Part shown: one piece after another, positions 44,821 to 55,577 of the stretch
Position numbering within the stretch: position 1 is the first letter of the stretch
How the letters are laid out: every line of letters starts with the position of its first letter
Source of the DNA: CAYXZL01 sp964469925
GTDB taxonomy: Bacteria; Patescibacteriota; Gracilibacteria; Absconditabacterales; Absconditicoccaceae
Length of the DNA stretch: 64,000 nt
Reading direction: 5' to 3'
NCBI GenBank assembly: GCA_964469925.1
Contig: CAYXZL010000007.1
Coordinates: 8,274-72,273, forward strand
Notes under the pieces: model-generated
Databases searched by the model: none
What the model was told of the DNA's origin: nothing
The model's input: only the letters and a program-made list of their open reading frames with translations
Position numbers and translations under genes: made by a program

Positions 44821-46560
44821 ATGACTTCTTCTCATATAGGAGATGATATCCGTTCTCGTGTTGATATTGTTGATGTGGTTGCTAGGTATGTGGAATTAAA
44901 AAGGTCCTGAACAAATTTTGTAGGTCTTTCTCCGTTTCGTCAGGAAAAGACTCCTTCTTTTGTTGTTTCTCCTCATAAGCAAATTTTCAAGGATTTTGGT
45001 GGTAATGGTTTGTGATGAGATGTTATTACTTTTATAATGGAGATTGAGAATGTTGACTTTATGGATGCAGTAAGGATCTTGGCAAAAGATGCAGGGATTA
45101 ATATTGCTGACTATGAACACATTCATTATGATAAAAAACAAGAAGAACAAAAGGAGAGACAAAAGAGATTGCACGCACTGACACAAGCTTTTTTTTCCAA
45201 GAAGCTTCGTGATTCTCAAAAAGCATTGAAATATATCACTGCTGTCAGATGATTGGAATTGGCTGTTGTAGAGAAGTTTGGTTTGGGTTATGCACCAGAT
45301 AGTTCTTATGATCTTATTCATTATCTTCTTTGAAAAGGTTTTGTTGATCAGGATCTTTTGCAATGATCCTTGGCTAAGGTTGGTCAAAATGGTGATTATT
45401 ATTCTTTCTTTCGTGATAGGCTGATTATTCCGATTTTTGACAAAATGTGAAATACTATAGCTTTTGGTGGTCGTGCTTTGAGTGCGGATGTACAACCAAA
45501 GTATATTAATAGTTCAGACACCGTTGTGTACGATAAATCTAAGGTTCTCTATGGAATGAACTTTTTGAAGGATGGTCTGAAGACTCATGATTTTGTGGTT
45601 GTTGTTGAGTGATATATGGATGTCATTGCTCGGAGCCGTTTGGGTTATGACAATGCTGTCGCCACCTGTGGTACTTCTTTGACTGAATATCATGTAAAAC
45701 AACTTAAAAATTACAGTGATTATCTGTATTTCTTTTTTGACTCAGATGATGCCTGATATCAGGCCTCTATCAGGGCTCTCAAACTTGCATATAAGTATGA
45801 TATATATCCTAAGGTTATTGTTTTAGAATGATTTAAGGATGTTGATGAGTTAGTAAATGTTTCCCTGTCTAGGGAGAGTCCTACAAATATTGTTCAGTGA
45901 TTGCTGGATGGGTCTCTGGACGGATTTGTGTTTCTTATTGGTCATGCTTTGCAGTGATTTGATATTAGTTCCCCGATCGGTAGAAAGTCTTTTTTAGACT
46001 CACTTTTTGATGTTTTAACTTATGTTGTTAGTCCGACTATACAGTATACTTATCTGGAAATTATTTCTAAGGCTTTATCAGTAGAAGTCGCCTATCTCCT
46101 AAGCCAGTTTAGAAGTTTCAGAAAAAAGAATCAGACGACCTTACAGAAGAATACGGTGGTTGACAATGTGGACGGTTCACAGTGATCCTATTCTATTAAT
46201 GGTGAGTTGTTGTTGTCTAGCTTGTGTTGGCAAGGCTATATTTTTGAAAAACTGCACTATCCTGGGAAAGATTTGTTGATTCAGTTTTTATCTGATTTGG
46301 TTGCTTTTCTTCCTGAAACGGAACTTTTGCGTAGTGTTTGGTACGATACTGTTGAGGATTTAAGTATTATTGCCTCCCTGAACGAATCTCAATTGTGGTG
46401 GGAAAAAGAGTTGGATGCGTTACACCCTGATCGCTATCGTCACTTTATTGTATCGACATTGTCTGGTTTTATTCAACAACTTCTTAAACAGTTGGCGAAA
46501 TCCAAAGTTTTGTCTCCTGTAACTTTTGTCTCTTTGCAGTCAACCTGGAAACAGTGTTAG
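44821..46560 (+). CDS. dnaG: DNA primase DnaG with zinc-less N-terminal domain
   Basis: 579 aa primase for lagging-strand RNA primers. The N-terminal CHC2-type fold is recognisable (RSRVDIVDVVARYVELKRSG, EKTPSFVVSP, GGDVITFIMEIE), but all four zinc ligands are replaced: CPFH is SPFR and the CFGC region is DFGG. The TOPRIM domain is intact with VEGYMDVIA (Gly by TGA), ATCGTSLTEYH and FDSDDAGYQA. A C-terminal helicase-binding region follows. It is convergent with the kinase gene with a 6-bp gap. Confidence 0.94.
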
Positions 46561-46566
46561 TTTTTT

Positions 46567-47589
46567 TTATTGTATATATTTGTGTTTTACACTTAGTTTT
46601 CAGTTTTCTTCTTTTATGGTGGTACGTTTGTTGTTGATCATGTAGGTTGCCTCCATTTTTTTAGAGCTTCATTGCATCGTGAGTCAGGCTGTTTGCATGA
46701 GTGTGTGTAGTTGGATGAGAACGCCTGGTTGATACAGTTTAAGGTCTATTGTATGTTGTTCGTTTTTATCATCCTGTCTAACTTTTGTTATTATCACGTG
46801 ATCTAATAATCAATCTTTTTCTTTGTATACTTCAGATAGAACAATATCTCCATTATTCGGATCGCTATCGCTGTAGATGAAATCTGTGATGTATCTTTTA
46901 TCGATTACTTTTCCAAGTTCTTTTTTTGTTTTTTCTATGATATGATAGGTACACTTTCTTCATTTTTTTTCTAGTATTTGATAGTCATTATTTACTATCA
47001 TATCTGCCTTGTTTAGTTGTGGTTCTCCGTATATCTTTCGCATAGGGAAAGCTTTCCCTAGGTTTTCTACTATCATATATGCTGGTTCTGCAACTCTTTC
47101 TTGATCTCTTATTATTCTTCTAAAAATTAGTTCTTCTTGTGCTGAGTATACGAACATTTTTGCACAATCAAAGTGCTCTGCTATTTTGTCGATTGTGTAG
47201 ATCCCTTCGACAATGATGTAGTCAAATTTTCATTGTATTGTTTCGTAATGTGTTGTTCTCTTTTCCGTAAATGAATATACTGGTTTGTTAGTTTTACCAG
47301 TTTTAAGGTATTCTTCTAAGTTTTTCTGTAACTTGTTGTACTCGATCATGTTTGGATGGTCAAATGTCCCATATAGAATATACTTTAGTCATGTTGTATT
47401 ACTGTAATAGTCATCACTACTTATTTCTCGTACACTTTTGTTGTCTTTTCTTAGTTTTTCTGCTAACTTTTTTGCGAAATACGATTTTCCTGATGCTGAT
47501 GCTCAAGCTATTACTATTAGTTTTTTGTTTATTGTTTCTATTTTCTTGATTGCTAAATCAATATCATTGATGTCGAATGTTGTTTGCAT
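46567..47589 (-). CDS. uridine kinase-like P-loop protein with C-terminal extension
   Basis: 340 aa. The P-loop is IVIAGASASGKSYFAKKLAEKL (about residues 26-45), followed by ISSDDYYSNT and YIIVEGIYTI, the pattern of uridine kinase/phosphoribulokinase proteins, and RRIIRDQERV as a lid. After about residue 205 an extra domain of some 135 residues carries charged beta-like segments (DIVLSEVYKEKDGLL, VIITKVRQDD, IDLKLYQPGV) that resemble a CYTH-type tunnel domain. The substrate is uncertain. Confidence 0.75.
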
Positions 47590-47686
47590 GTTTTTGTATG
47601 TTTTAAAAGATGGTGCTATCATTGTAGCACTATTTAACTCATCTGTCAAATATCAGCTTAGGATCTATGCAAAGCTGTTGCATTGT

Positions 47687-47694
47687 GATATAAT
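47687..47694 (+). promoter_or_regulatory. extended -10 promoter upstream of secG
   Basis: TGATATAAT forms an extended -10 element 42 bp before the secG ATG. No consensus -35 is visible at the usual distance, as expected for extended -10 promoters. Confidence 0.5.
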
Positions 47695-47735
47695 ATGTAT
47701 AGAGTCTTGTTACTTTATATTAATGTCCATCTTCT

Positions 47736-47966
47736 ATGTCTTTTGTTTTTGTTTTTTTGTTGGTCGTATTAGGTCTTGTTTTTGTGGTGTCTGTCTTATT
47801 ACAAAATCCTAAGTGATGATTGTGATTTGCTATAGGGTGACTTTGACATGCTAATGAGTATGGCAGTAAGAAGTCTCTTGAAACCACATTAAAAAAACTC
47901 TCATTATATACGGCAGTCGCTTTTGTTTTTGTTGCTGTTGTTTTCCCTTTTGCTTTATCCTCATAG
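47736..47966 (+). CDS. secG: protein-export membrane protein SecG
   Basis: 76 aa subunit of the SecYEG translocon. Two hydrophobic helices flank the SecG signature VLLQNPKGGLGFAIGGLG, in which Gly residues are TGA codons, followed by LETTLKKLSLYTAVAFVFVA. The length is normal. It lies 12 bp before the peptide-binding protein gene and probably shares its transcript. Confidence 0.92.
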
Positions 47967-47978
47967 GATGTCTATATT

Positions 47979-49943
47979 ATGCAGTTTACACGTCGTATAA
48001 AATTTGTTTTTGGGGCGTTTTTTTTTGTTCGGTTTATCTTTACAGTTCATTTGTGATATCGCTATTTGGTTTTTGTTTCCCATACAGATAGTCTTAAGTG
48101 ATGAACTTTTGTAGAAGCTGTTGATGATGATCAAGCTATTAGTTACTTGCCCTATAGCGAATTTTCTCAATCAAATAGATTCTATCAGCGTTTTCTTTTT
48201 TCTTCTTGTTTGGACTATCGTGTTTCTTGAGACAAGACTTTTTCTTATACTGATTCACTTTGTTCGGTTCGTAGCCAAGATAATAGGCACTTTTCTGTAA
48301 CACTTTTGCCAGGTCATGTCTGGTCTGATGGCAGGCCCCTCAGTCTAGATGATTTGTACTTTACTTATCGTACTTTGGTAATTGATAACTATTGGAACTT
48401 GGATTGACTGTCTATCTACAGTGATGTTGTTATCTCTACTGGAGATAATGGTATTGATGTTATTTTTCCTGATTCCTCAATTGATAATAGTATGTTTTTT
48501 ACTTACTTTGTTTTACCAAAGCATGTCGTTCAGGGTCTTAGCTATGATGATTACTTAGAGTTGTACAGAACTAAGCCTGTATGGAGTGAGTGTTCACGTA
48601 TTCGTCCTCAAAGGGTGGATGACACTAGTTTGGTTTTTGATTTAGGTTCTTGTAATCATACGCCCCTGCTTTTCTACCAATTGCAGTTTTTGTCGCCAGA
48701 TCCAAGCGTAAATGTTTCTCGTATTTCTGATGGTTTGTATGACCTTATTACAACCAGTAAGGATTTGGGCACATTGCTAGACTACCGTAAGCTATCTATA
48801 CCTTCTAGGGAATATAATGTTATCTTTTTTAATAGTCTTTCTGATAAGTTAACTTCTAAAATCAATAGGGCTTTATGATGATTGATTTTCAACAACTTTT
48901 ACACTACTAGTGATTATGAGCCGTACCTTCTTAAAGATCATATTATCTTTGATCGTTTTTTGTCTACAGGAGATAGTGTAGAAAAATATCTTGTTGCCAA
49001 AAACCCATGACTACCTTTGGATAAATATGATTTGGAAAAAATTTCTGTACAGGCTCTTCCTCAAGTTGTCTTTTTGACCTCTAGTGTTGATTTCACCTTT
49101 TTCTTGGAAGATTTTCAATGATATAAAACTGTTAAATTTCAACTTCCCGATGGTTATGATAAAATTTTGATTCAGGCCAATGGTGGTGAGTTCTATATTC
49201 CCAAGACTTTTGATCCAACTTCTGATTCGTTTTTTTACAGCCTTGCAACCTACAATAATAACATAGCAGAATGATTGAATAAATATCTTATTCAGTGAGT
49301 ACGCGAGGGAGTAACCCAAGATATCGCTACTCTTGATTTGTATTATTTAACTTCTCCTTTGAAGGATCGTGAAAATATTATTTCTGATTCCGAAAAAATA
49401 AAGATCTTGTATTTTTCTGATCCTGTATCTCGTTTTGTTGTTGAACGTTTACAACAAATCTTTATGGACAACTCTTTGCAAAACTATTTCTCTTTTCAAG
49501 CCTTCGATGATGTTGATCAATTTGACTGAAAGCTTCTTTCTATGGACTATGATATCGTTATTAGGACTGTTGATCTTGGTCAAAGGTGAGACTTAAGCAG
49601 TTTGTTGTGATCGAAAGTTCCGACCATTAATCCTTCCGTTTACTCTTATGATCCATTTATAGCTGCACTGTCTCAATACGGACATTGAGAACGTTCTGAG
49701 TCCTTACTTTCGACTTTGCAGACTATTTATATGCAAAACGTTCCTTTTGTTGTTCTTGGGAATATTCATGATACTGTGTATATTCGTGATACAACTGCTT
49801 CTCAACTTTCTGGATCACTTTTGGGTATGTACGATTTCAAGTCTGCAGTTTTAAACTCTACTATTCTTTCTGAACAACAATCCTTATTATGGTCTGATGT
49901 GTTTAATTTTGATAAACTTCAAGATTTTGTTTGATCTTTTTAA
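47979..49943 (+). CDS. extracellular peptide-binding protein, SBP family 5
   Basis: 654 aa, OppA/DppA-like solute-binding protein anchored by an N-terminal helix rather than a lipobox. The recognisable piece is LLPGHVWSDGRPLSLDDLYFTYRTL, the family hallmark, followed by FVLPKHVV and a large two-lobed body. No ABC permease or ATPase genes follow, so the partner transporter lies elsewhere or the protein acts alone. The last codons are TGA-Ser-Phe-TAA. Confidence 0.85.
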
Positions 49944-49964
49944 TAATGTTGTTATTGTTTTTGT

Positions 49965-50633
49965 ATGTTGGTATTGGGCACTATAGTCTCCTTGGGTCTT
50001 GTTCTTCTATCTTTGGTTTTTCATGAGTATGCTCATGCATATATGGCTTATAATCTGGGTGATACTGCTGTAAAGTATGAAGGTAGATTAACGTTTAATC
50101 CACTTGCTCATATTGATCTTTATTGAACATTGCTTGTCCCAATTGTTCTTANNNNNNNNNNTGGTTGGGCAAAGCCGGTATCTATTAATCCTATGGCGTT
50201 TAAAAATCCGAGGTCTGGTGAGGCTTTGGTTGCTTTGGTATGACCAGTGGCAAACTTTTTTCTTGCTTTGTTGGGCATATTGTTGTTGTTGATTTATATA
50301 AAGGTTTTAGGTCTTGGTGTAGATGCAGTATTGCGTTCTGATGGGTCTGATTTTTGACTATTTTTTTTTCAACAACTTATTTTTATCAATTTGTTTTTAT
50401 GATTTTTTAACCTACTTCCGGTTCCTCCTTTGGATGGTTTTAGGTTGATAAAGGTTATTTATTTCCCTTTGTACTTGTTTTTATCTCGCTACTCTTTCTT
50501 TTTTACTCTCGCCTTTATTATTGTTGTATTATGACCTTGAAGTTGACTTATTCAATATTTTTTGCAGTCTTTTACTTCTTCGTTTTTTTCCTTCTTTTAT
50601 GGACTCTTTAGCCAGTTGTTTTTTAGTTTCTAA
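49965..50633 (+). CDS. M50-family (site-2-like) membrane metalloprotease
   Basis: 222 codons including a 10-N gap. Zinc motif HEYAH (HExxH) is in VLLSLVFHEYAHAYMAY, and the second site is FFNLLPVPPLDGFRL (NxxPxxPLDG). Several membrane helices surround these. The frame is the same on both sides of the gap, but the true gap length is unknown, so a few residues around residue 64 are missing. It lies 21 bp after the peptide-binding protein gene. Confidence 0.88.
50152..50161. other. assembly gap (10 N)
   Basis: Ten N inside the M50 protease gene between IVL and GWAKPV. This shows that the window is part of a scaffold; the number of N may be a placeholder. Confidence 0.95.
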
Positions 50634-50647
50634 ATAGTGTTTATCGT

Positions 50648-51721
50648 ATGATTGATAATGTTAAAACGATTATTGCTACTTATGAATGATTGCAGAAGAG
50701 ACTGTATAATGAGTGATGAACCTTGTCTCACGATGAATATGTTTTATTGGGCAGAGAACTGACTGCTCTAAAAGAACGTTATGATTTATCAAAGACTTAT
50801 TTATCTTTATACCAGAATATTCAAGAGGCAAAAACCATTCTTTATGACTCTTCTGATGAGGAGATGATAGCGTTGGCCAAGGACCAACTTTATCATTCTG
50901 AGGCGGATTTATTGTGATTAGAGGAGAAACTGAAGATAGCTCTTCTTCCTCAAGATCCTAATGATTTTAAGGATGTTTTTGTTGAAATTAGACCTGCGGC
51001 GGGTTGAGATGAATCGTCGCTATTTGGTCAAGAGCTTCTCAGGATGTATACTATGTACGCTCAATCTAAGTGATGGAAAAGTGATTTAATCGAATATCAA
51101 GCAAGTGATGTTGGAGGGTTGAAGTTCGCTGTTTTGAAAATTGTTGGAGATAAAGTTTATTCATACCTAAAATATGAAAGTTGAGTTCATAGGGTGCAAA
51201 GGATACCAGATACTGAATCTAATGGAAGAATTCACACCTCCACTGTTACTGTTGCAATCATGCCTGAAGCTACAGATATTGATATTCGCATTGATATGTG
51301 AGATGTTCAAATGGATACCTATGCAGCATCTTCTTCTGGTGGTCAGAATGCAAACAAAAATCAAACGGGTGTAAGGCTTCATCATATTCCGACTTGAATT
51401 ATTGTTACTATATGAGATTCTAAGTCCCAGTTACAGAATAAAGAAAAAGCCTTTGCTGTTTTAAAGGCCAAGTTATATCAAAAAGAGTTAGATATAAAGT
51501 TGGAAAAAGAAAAGGATTTGAGGGGTAGTCAAGTTTGAACTGGAGATAGGTCCGAAAAAATTAGGACTTATAACTTTCCTCAGGATAGAATAACTGATCA
51601 TCGTATTAAGGAGTCCTGGTCTAATATTCCGTATGTTTTGGCTGGCAATTTGGACGATATTATACATTCTTTAGCTGCTGCACAGCAAACTGCCTTATTA
51701 CAGTGAATTTCTGTTTTGTAA
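50648..51721 (+). CDS. prfA: peptide chain release factor 1
   Basis: 357 aa. RF1 recognises UAA and UAG, which are the only stops used in this window. The catalytic GGQ is in [17 protein letters not shown]. The codon-reading tripeptide region reads [15 protein letters not shown], so the PxT motif is PDT instead of the usual [26 protein letters not shown] is the domain 2 hallmark. Several glycines, including one in AAGGDE, are TGA codons, so RF1 synthesis itself depends on the recoding. Confidence 0.96.
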
Positions 51722-51756
51722 CTAGCCTTTCTTTATGGTTGTTTATCTGTGTTATT

Positions 51757-52200
51757 ATGAGTTGATCTCTACTTTTCTCTTCTTCAGAATACACCTCTAA
51801 ATTCCGTAATAATCTTATTAGGTTTTTTGTGTGATCTCTTCTTTTGTTTTTTTGTTTTCGTTATCTTGAAAGTCATCATGCTGAGAGAGACTCTCTTCTT
51901 TCATGATTACAGGTAATGTATGAAAGGGGTCATGTTTTGTCCTATAAATTTTTACAAAAGGATTATCATAGCTTGGAAGAAAAATACCTCTTAATTAGGC
52001 GTTTTAATGAAATACTTTATACTTCATCTTTTAGTCCGGCTTGTCGTGACTCACTATATTTACAGTCTTTTCGTCAGAAACTTGGTGAAATTTCTGGAAT
52101 GGCTATTGATGACGCATTTCGTTCTAAAGTCCCGATTTATTTCAGCTATTTGTTTGAGGCTCAAGATTATGTTACTCATCAATGTCAACTTGATTTATAA
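51757..52200 (+). CDS. single-pass membrane protein, unknown
   Basis: 147 aa. A Ser-rich N-terminus leads to one membrane helix (about residues 20-38) and then a charged, mostly helical domain (SYKFLQKDYHSLEEKYLLIRRF). One Cys lies in SPACRDSLYL. No family is recognised. ATG 51757 gives the longest plausible frame; a downstream ATG at 51916 would lose the anchor. It follows prfA by 35 bp. Confidence 0.65.
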
Positions 52201-52274
52201 TATACTAGCTTGGATTGCATTATTCTTATATTTTTGTATAAGTTCATCGTTTTAGTGTTTGATGTTGGTTTTTT

Positions 52275-52625
52275 ATGCAAACAGGTTTACATTTTGCTGC
52301 TGTGGATCCTCGTGTTTTGTATACTTTCCCGGACCTTGATGAATCCGAGAAAACTCTTGTGAGGTCTGTTGTTGAGAAAAACCTCTCTGAAAAGATGTCT
52401 TCTTATCTCAATAAAATAAGTAAACATAGTCCAGATGCTGAGGTGCGTTTTGAGGTTACTATTCATAAGAATAAGAGGACTACAGGTGGGTATGATGGTA
52501 GTTTTTTGTTTTTTTATTCAGGTCAGACAAGCTCTGTCCCTTATCAAAGAGAGGATTTTACTCGTTTAGATGATCTGGTTAATCACGCATTTGATCATTT
52601 CAAGCAGCATCTTTCTGATATGTAG
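52275..52625 (+). CDS. HPF/RaiA-like ribosome hibernation factor
   Basis: 116 aa. The pattern of a helix (RSVVEKNLSEKMSSYLNKISKH), a beta-strand pair (EVRFEVTIHKNK, GSFLFFYSGQTSSVPYQR), and a closing helix (RLDDLVNHAFDHFKQHL) resembles the hibernation-promoting factor fold, which blocks the decoding centre in resting cells. Similarity is at pattern level only. There is no TGA codon. Confidence 0.6.
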   Translation: MQTGLHFAAVDPRVLYTFPDLDESEKTLVRSVVEKNLSEKMSSYLNKISKHSPDAEVRFEVTIHKNKRTTGGYDGSFLFFYSGQTSSVPYQREDFTRLDDLVNHAFDHFKQHLSDM

Positions 52626-52661
52626 TTTTAGTTTTATCTTTTTTATTGTTTTGTTCGGGAA

Positions 52662-53138
52662 ATGTCTAAAGGTAAACAGTTTTTGACGAAGGCTTGATAT
52701 GAGAAACTTGTTCGCGAGCTTTCTCTTTTGAGGGATGATAAACTACCAGAAGTATTAAAAAGACTTAAGGATGCCAGTGAGCAGTGAGATATCTCTGAAA
52801 ATGCTGAATATGACGAAGCTCTGGCGAGGAGGGATTTGTTGGAAGCGAGGATTTTGGAAATCGAGAGGTTGATTGATAATGTTGAAATAATTAAAAAGTC
52901 AGAAAAAAATGCAGATAGAACAGTTAGTTATGGTTCAATTGTTACGTTGGAATTTGATGATGGTACTGTTTATGATGTGGAAATAGTTGGTTCTTGAGAA
53001 GTTGAAATTGGTGACAAACTAAAAATTTCTTTCCAATCGCCTGTTGGTCTTGCAATTAGGGATAAGTCTGTTGGTGATGTTGCTAGGGTCAGATTGGCTG
53101 GTTCTAGAAAAGAGGTAACTATTGTTGCTATTAAGTAG
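52662..53138 (+). CDS. greA: transcription elongation factor GreA
   Basis: 158 aa, the usual length. GreA binds the RNA polymerase secondary channel and stimulates transcript cleavage. The N-terminal coiled coil has LRDDKLPEVLKRLKDASEQG and the acidic tip GDISENAEYDEA (its first Gly by TGA). The C-terminal FKBP-like domain has SYGSIVTLEFDDGT and ISFQSPVGLAI. Start ATG 52662 has no Shine-Dalgarno motif. Confidence 0.95.
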
Positions 53139-53173
53139 TTTATTGATTTTTAATGATAGTTTTTTTGTTGAAT

Positions 53174-53245
53174 TGGTCCCTCCAGGAATCGAACCTGGAT
53201 CTCACCCTCCGCAGAGGTGCGTCTTATCCATTGAACGAAGGGACC
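53174..53245 (-). tRNA. tRNA-Arg (anticodon GCG)
   Basis: 72 nt. The acceptor GGTCCCT pairs perfectly with AGGGACC, discriminator A. The T arm is CCAGG-TTCGATT-CCTGG. The anticodon loop CTGCGGA gives anticodon GCG, reading CGC and CGU. The D stem is weak (GTTC/AGAC). CCA is not encoded. Most bacteria read CGU/CGC with ACG modified to inosine, so GCG is unusual. Confidence 0.9.
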
Positions 53246-53327
53246 CTTTCTGTTTACTTGTGTTTTTTGAGCATAGTAATTGCTATTTGAGTTACAAGTA
53301 TTATTTGTGTTCTTCCCCATAATACTC

Positions 53328-54263
53328 ATGTTGTGTGCCCTTAATCTTTCTCCTTATTTTTGAAAACCTGATTATGTCGTTTACCATTCTGTGCTTGGGA
53401 CTTATACTAACAAACATTATTCTAGATTAGATGATTTGTTGTCTGATTACGATTGAGAGTCTCTTTGTTTTCTCTTTCCAGAAAACTCTTTTGATTACCA
53501 ATACCAATATAATACTATTTTTTGTGACTCTTTTTTTGCTCGTGATCAGTTTGTCTCGTTGTATCATGATTTTTTACAGCAAACGTATGGGGATAGGTTA
53601 GTGCAATGAATTTGGTTGGATTGACATGTTGATTGAAGTTTAACAGATCGTCTTTTGTGAAAACAGTGAGACTTGTCTTGGACGTTTTTCTCGTATCATT
53701 TGAAGCCGCCTCTTACGTATTATTTCTCTTGAGATGTATTTTTTTCTTCTCTTGTTTTGCCAGAGTCCTATCCTTTAGTCCATCATCTTTCTCACGAGAT
53801 TGGCAAAACCAGTTTTGTTGTTTTACATCTTAGCCAGGATTCTGCAAAACTTTTTCATATTGTTAACGGTTGTTACCAACTAGTTCACTCTATCAATATG
53901 GGTAAAAAATACTTTTTCCGTATGCTTCATGATGCCGGTTTTCAACATGTCAATTTTTCTGATGTGAGTTTCTCCAACCCTTTGGCTTATAAGCTAATAA
54001 CTGAAGTGTATGATTTTTATATTACTACACTATTTGATCGACTTGATTCTTTTGGTGTTTTTATTTGACCTTTGGTCGTTGTATCTGACCTGATGACTCA
54101 TCCAATCTTTTCGGATGCGTTTTGTTCTTTGTGAAAAAGAAGATATTCTTCTTATATTGTGCCGTTTGATGGCAGTGTGATTGATAATAATTTTGATTTG
54201 GTTTATGTGAAGTTATTGGAGCATTATTATTCTTTTTTTCTTGATCATTCGATGTCCTTATAG
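53328..54263 (+). CDS. hypothetical protein
   Basis: 311 aa with no recognised family. Around residues 165-215 the text KTSFVVLHLSQDSAKLFHIV followed by NGCYQLVHSINMG is loosely reminiscent of the phosphate-binding strand pairs of PilM/FtsA-type actin-like proteins, but no signature is complete. There is no signal peptide or membrane helix. It is convergent with the FtsQ-like gene, 29 bp between stops. At least ten TGA-Gly codons are required. Confidence 0.6.
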
Positions 54264-54292
54264 TTTCTTCGCTGTTTATTGTTTGATCTTTT

Positions 54293-55123
54293 TTATTGTA
54301 ATGTTTTGATGATAGGCTGCGGTGTGCTTCCTAAGTCTATTTCGCTGACTTTTTTGTAATCTTTGTAATGTTTTTCCATGACTATAAGTTTTTGTATTTG
54401 TTCTTGTATGGGTGTTTGCAGATCGAATATGATTTTTTGTGATGCTTGGTTAAGTACAATAAGTTTTGCACCTCAGATATGATAAATAAACTCTTTTACA
54501 TCGATGTTTTTCCTGATATCGTCTATGGCATTGTAAAGTTTTTCTTCATGTATTATATGGAAAATTCCTTGTAAGCTTTTTGTAGGGTAGTAGTCTGGTA
54601 TCGTTATATTAATGGTTTTGTCATTTTGTGGATAGTTTTTTTGTGCGTGAAATATCTTGTTGTTGTAACTTCATGCCTGTAATCAACTTTGATTGAGATG
54701 GAACATTACATTGGGGGCATCATGTTCTATGACAACATTGAGATGTCATTGTTGGAAATTACTGAAGTGGATTGCTTTGATGAAGCTGTATTTCTCTTTT
54801 ATATCCTTGATGTATGTGTGTGCGAATAGCTTTATACTGAGATAGTTTTTTTTATAGGTATTGTCTTGGATCATTTTTTCTATTACTTTTCTATTTTCGA
54901 TTCGATCATTCCTTTGTTCTATACTAATAACATGAACCCTTAAGCTAGGTAGGTGAAAAATAATATGTGTTAATACGATGATTGTGATTATGGATGCTAT
55001 GGTTCGAATTCCTGGATTAAGTCGTTTCTTGTTTTTTGACCGTATATTACTACTTTGTTTTTTAAATTTTTTGAAGAGATGTTTACGTTGCTGTTTTGCT
55101 GATATGTATGTGTGATGTAGCAT
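54293..55123 (-). CDS. FtsQ/DivIB-like cell-division protein
   Basis: 276 aa. A basic cytoplasmic N-terminus of about 40 residues is followed by one membrane helix (IASIITIIVLTHIIFHLP) and an extracytoplasmic part beginning SLRVHVISIEQRND, the place of a POTRA domain. Later segments (VIEHDAPNVMFHLN, LIVLNQASQKIIFDLQ) fit the FtsQ beta domain. The topology and order fit FtsQ, but sequence similarity is weak. The DUF212 gene stop is 1 bp upstream of its ATG. Confidence 0.6.
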
Positions 55124-55124
55124 G

Positions 55125-55556
55125 TTATCATGTCGGGAAGATATAGTAAAGCATTACTGTGACGATGATTCCTACTATTATGCCGGAAGCAACTTCTTGA
55201 GGAGTATGACCGATCCTTTCTTTTAATTCAGATTTTTTGACTACTTTCTCCATTGTTTGTTGTAGATAGTTTATTTGATGTGCGTGCTTTCATGCTTCAT
55301 ACCTAACATTTACCGCGTCATACCATAGTAGAAAGCTGAATATTATTGTTATGGCAAACAGTAAGCTATCTGCTCATTGAGTTATATACGTTAGCGTAAT
55401 GATACTAGCGGACATTCCGCTATGTACTGATGGAAATCATCCTGATCACCATAAATAAGATCGTTTAAACACTCCTTTTTGATAGATATCTATTCCGACT
55501 TTTATGCACTGGATTGTTCCTCAGACAATAAAAGGTATTATTATGAAGTATGGCAT
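55125..55556 (-). CDS. DUF212/YuiD-type PAP2-related membrane protein
   Basis: 143 aa with three or four membrane helices. It shows the family signature SGGFPSVHSGMSASIITLTY and later VRYEAGKHAHQIN, LKERIGHTPQEVASG, GIIVGIIVTVM, as in divergent PAP2 (acid phosphatase/haloperoxidase-related) proteins. A lipid-phosphate role is possible. It ends in tandem TGA TAA. It lies between topA (21 bp upstream) and the FtsQ-like gene. Confidence 0.82.
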
Positions 55557-55577
55557 TGTGTGATGTTTTGCTAAAGT

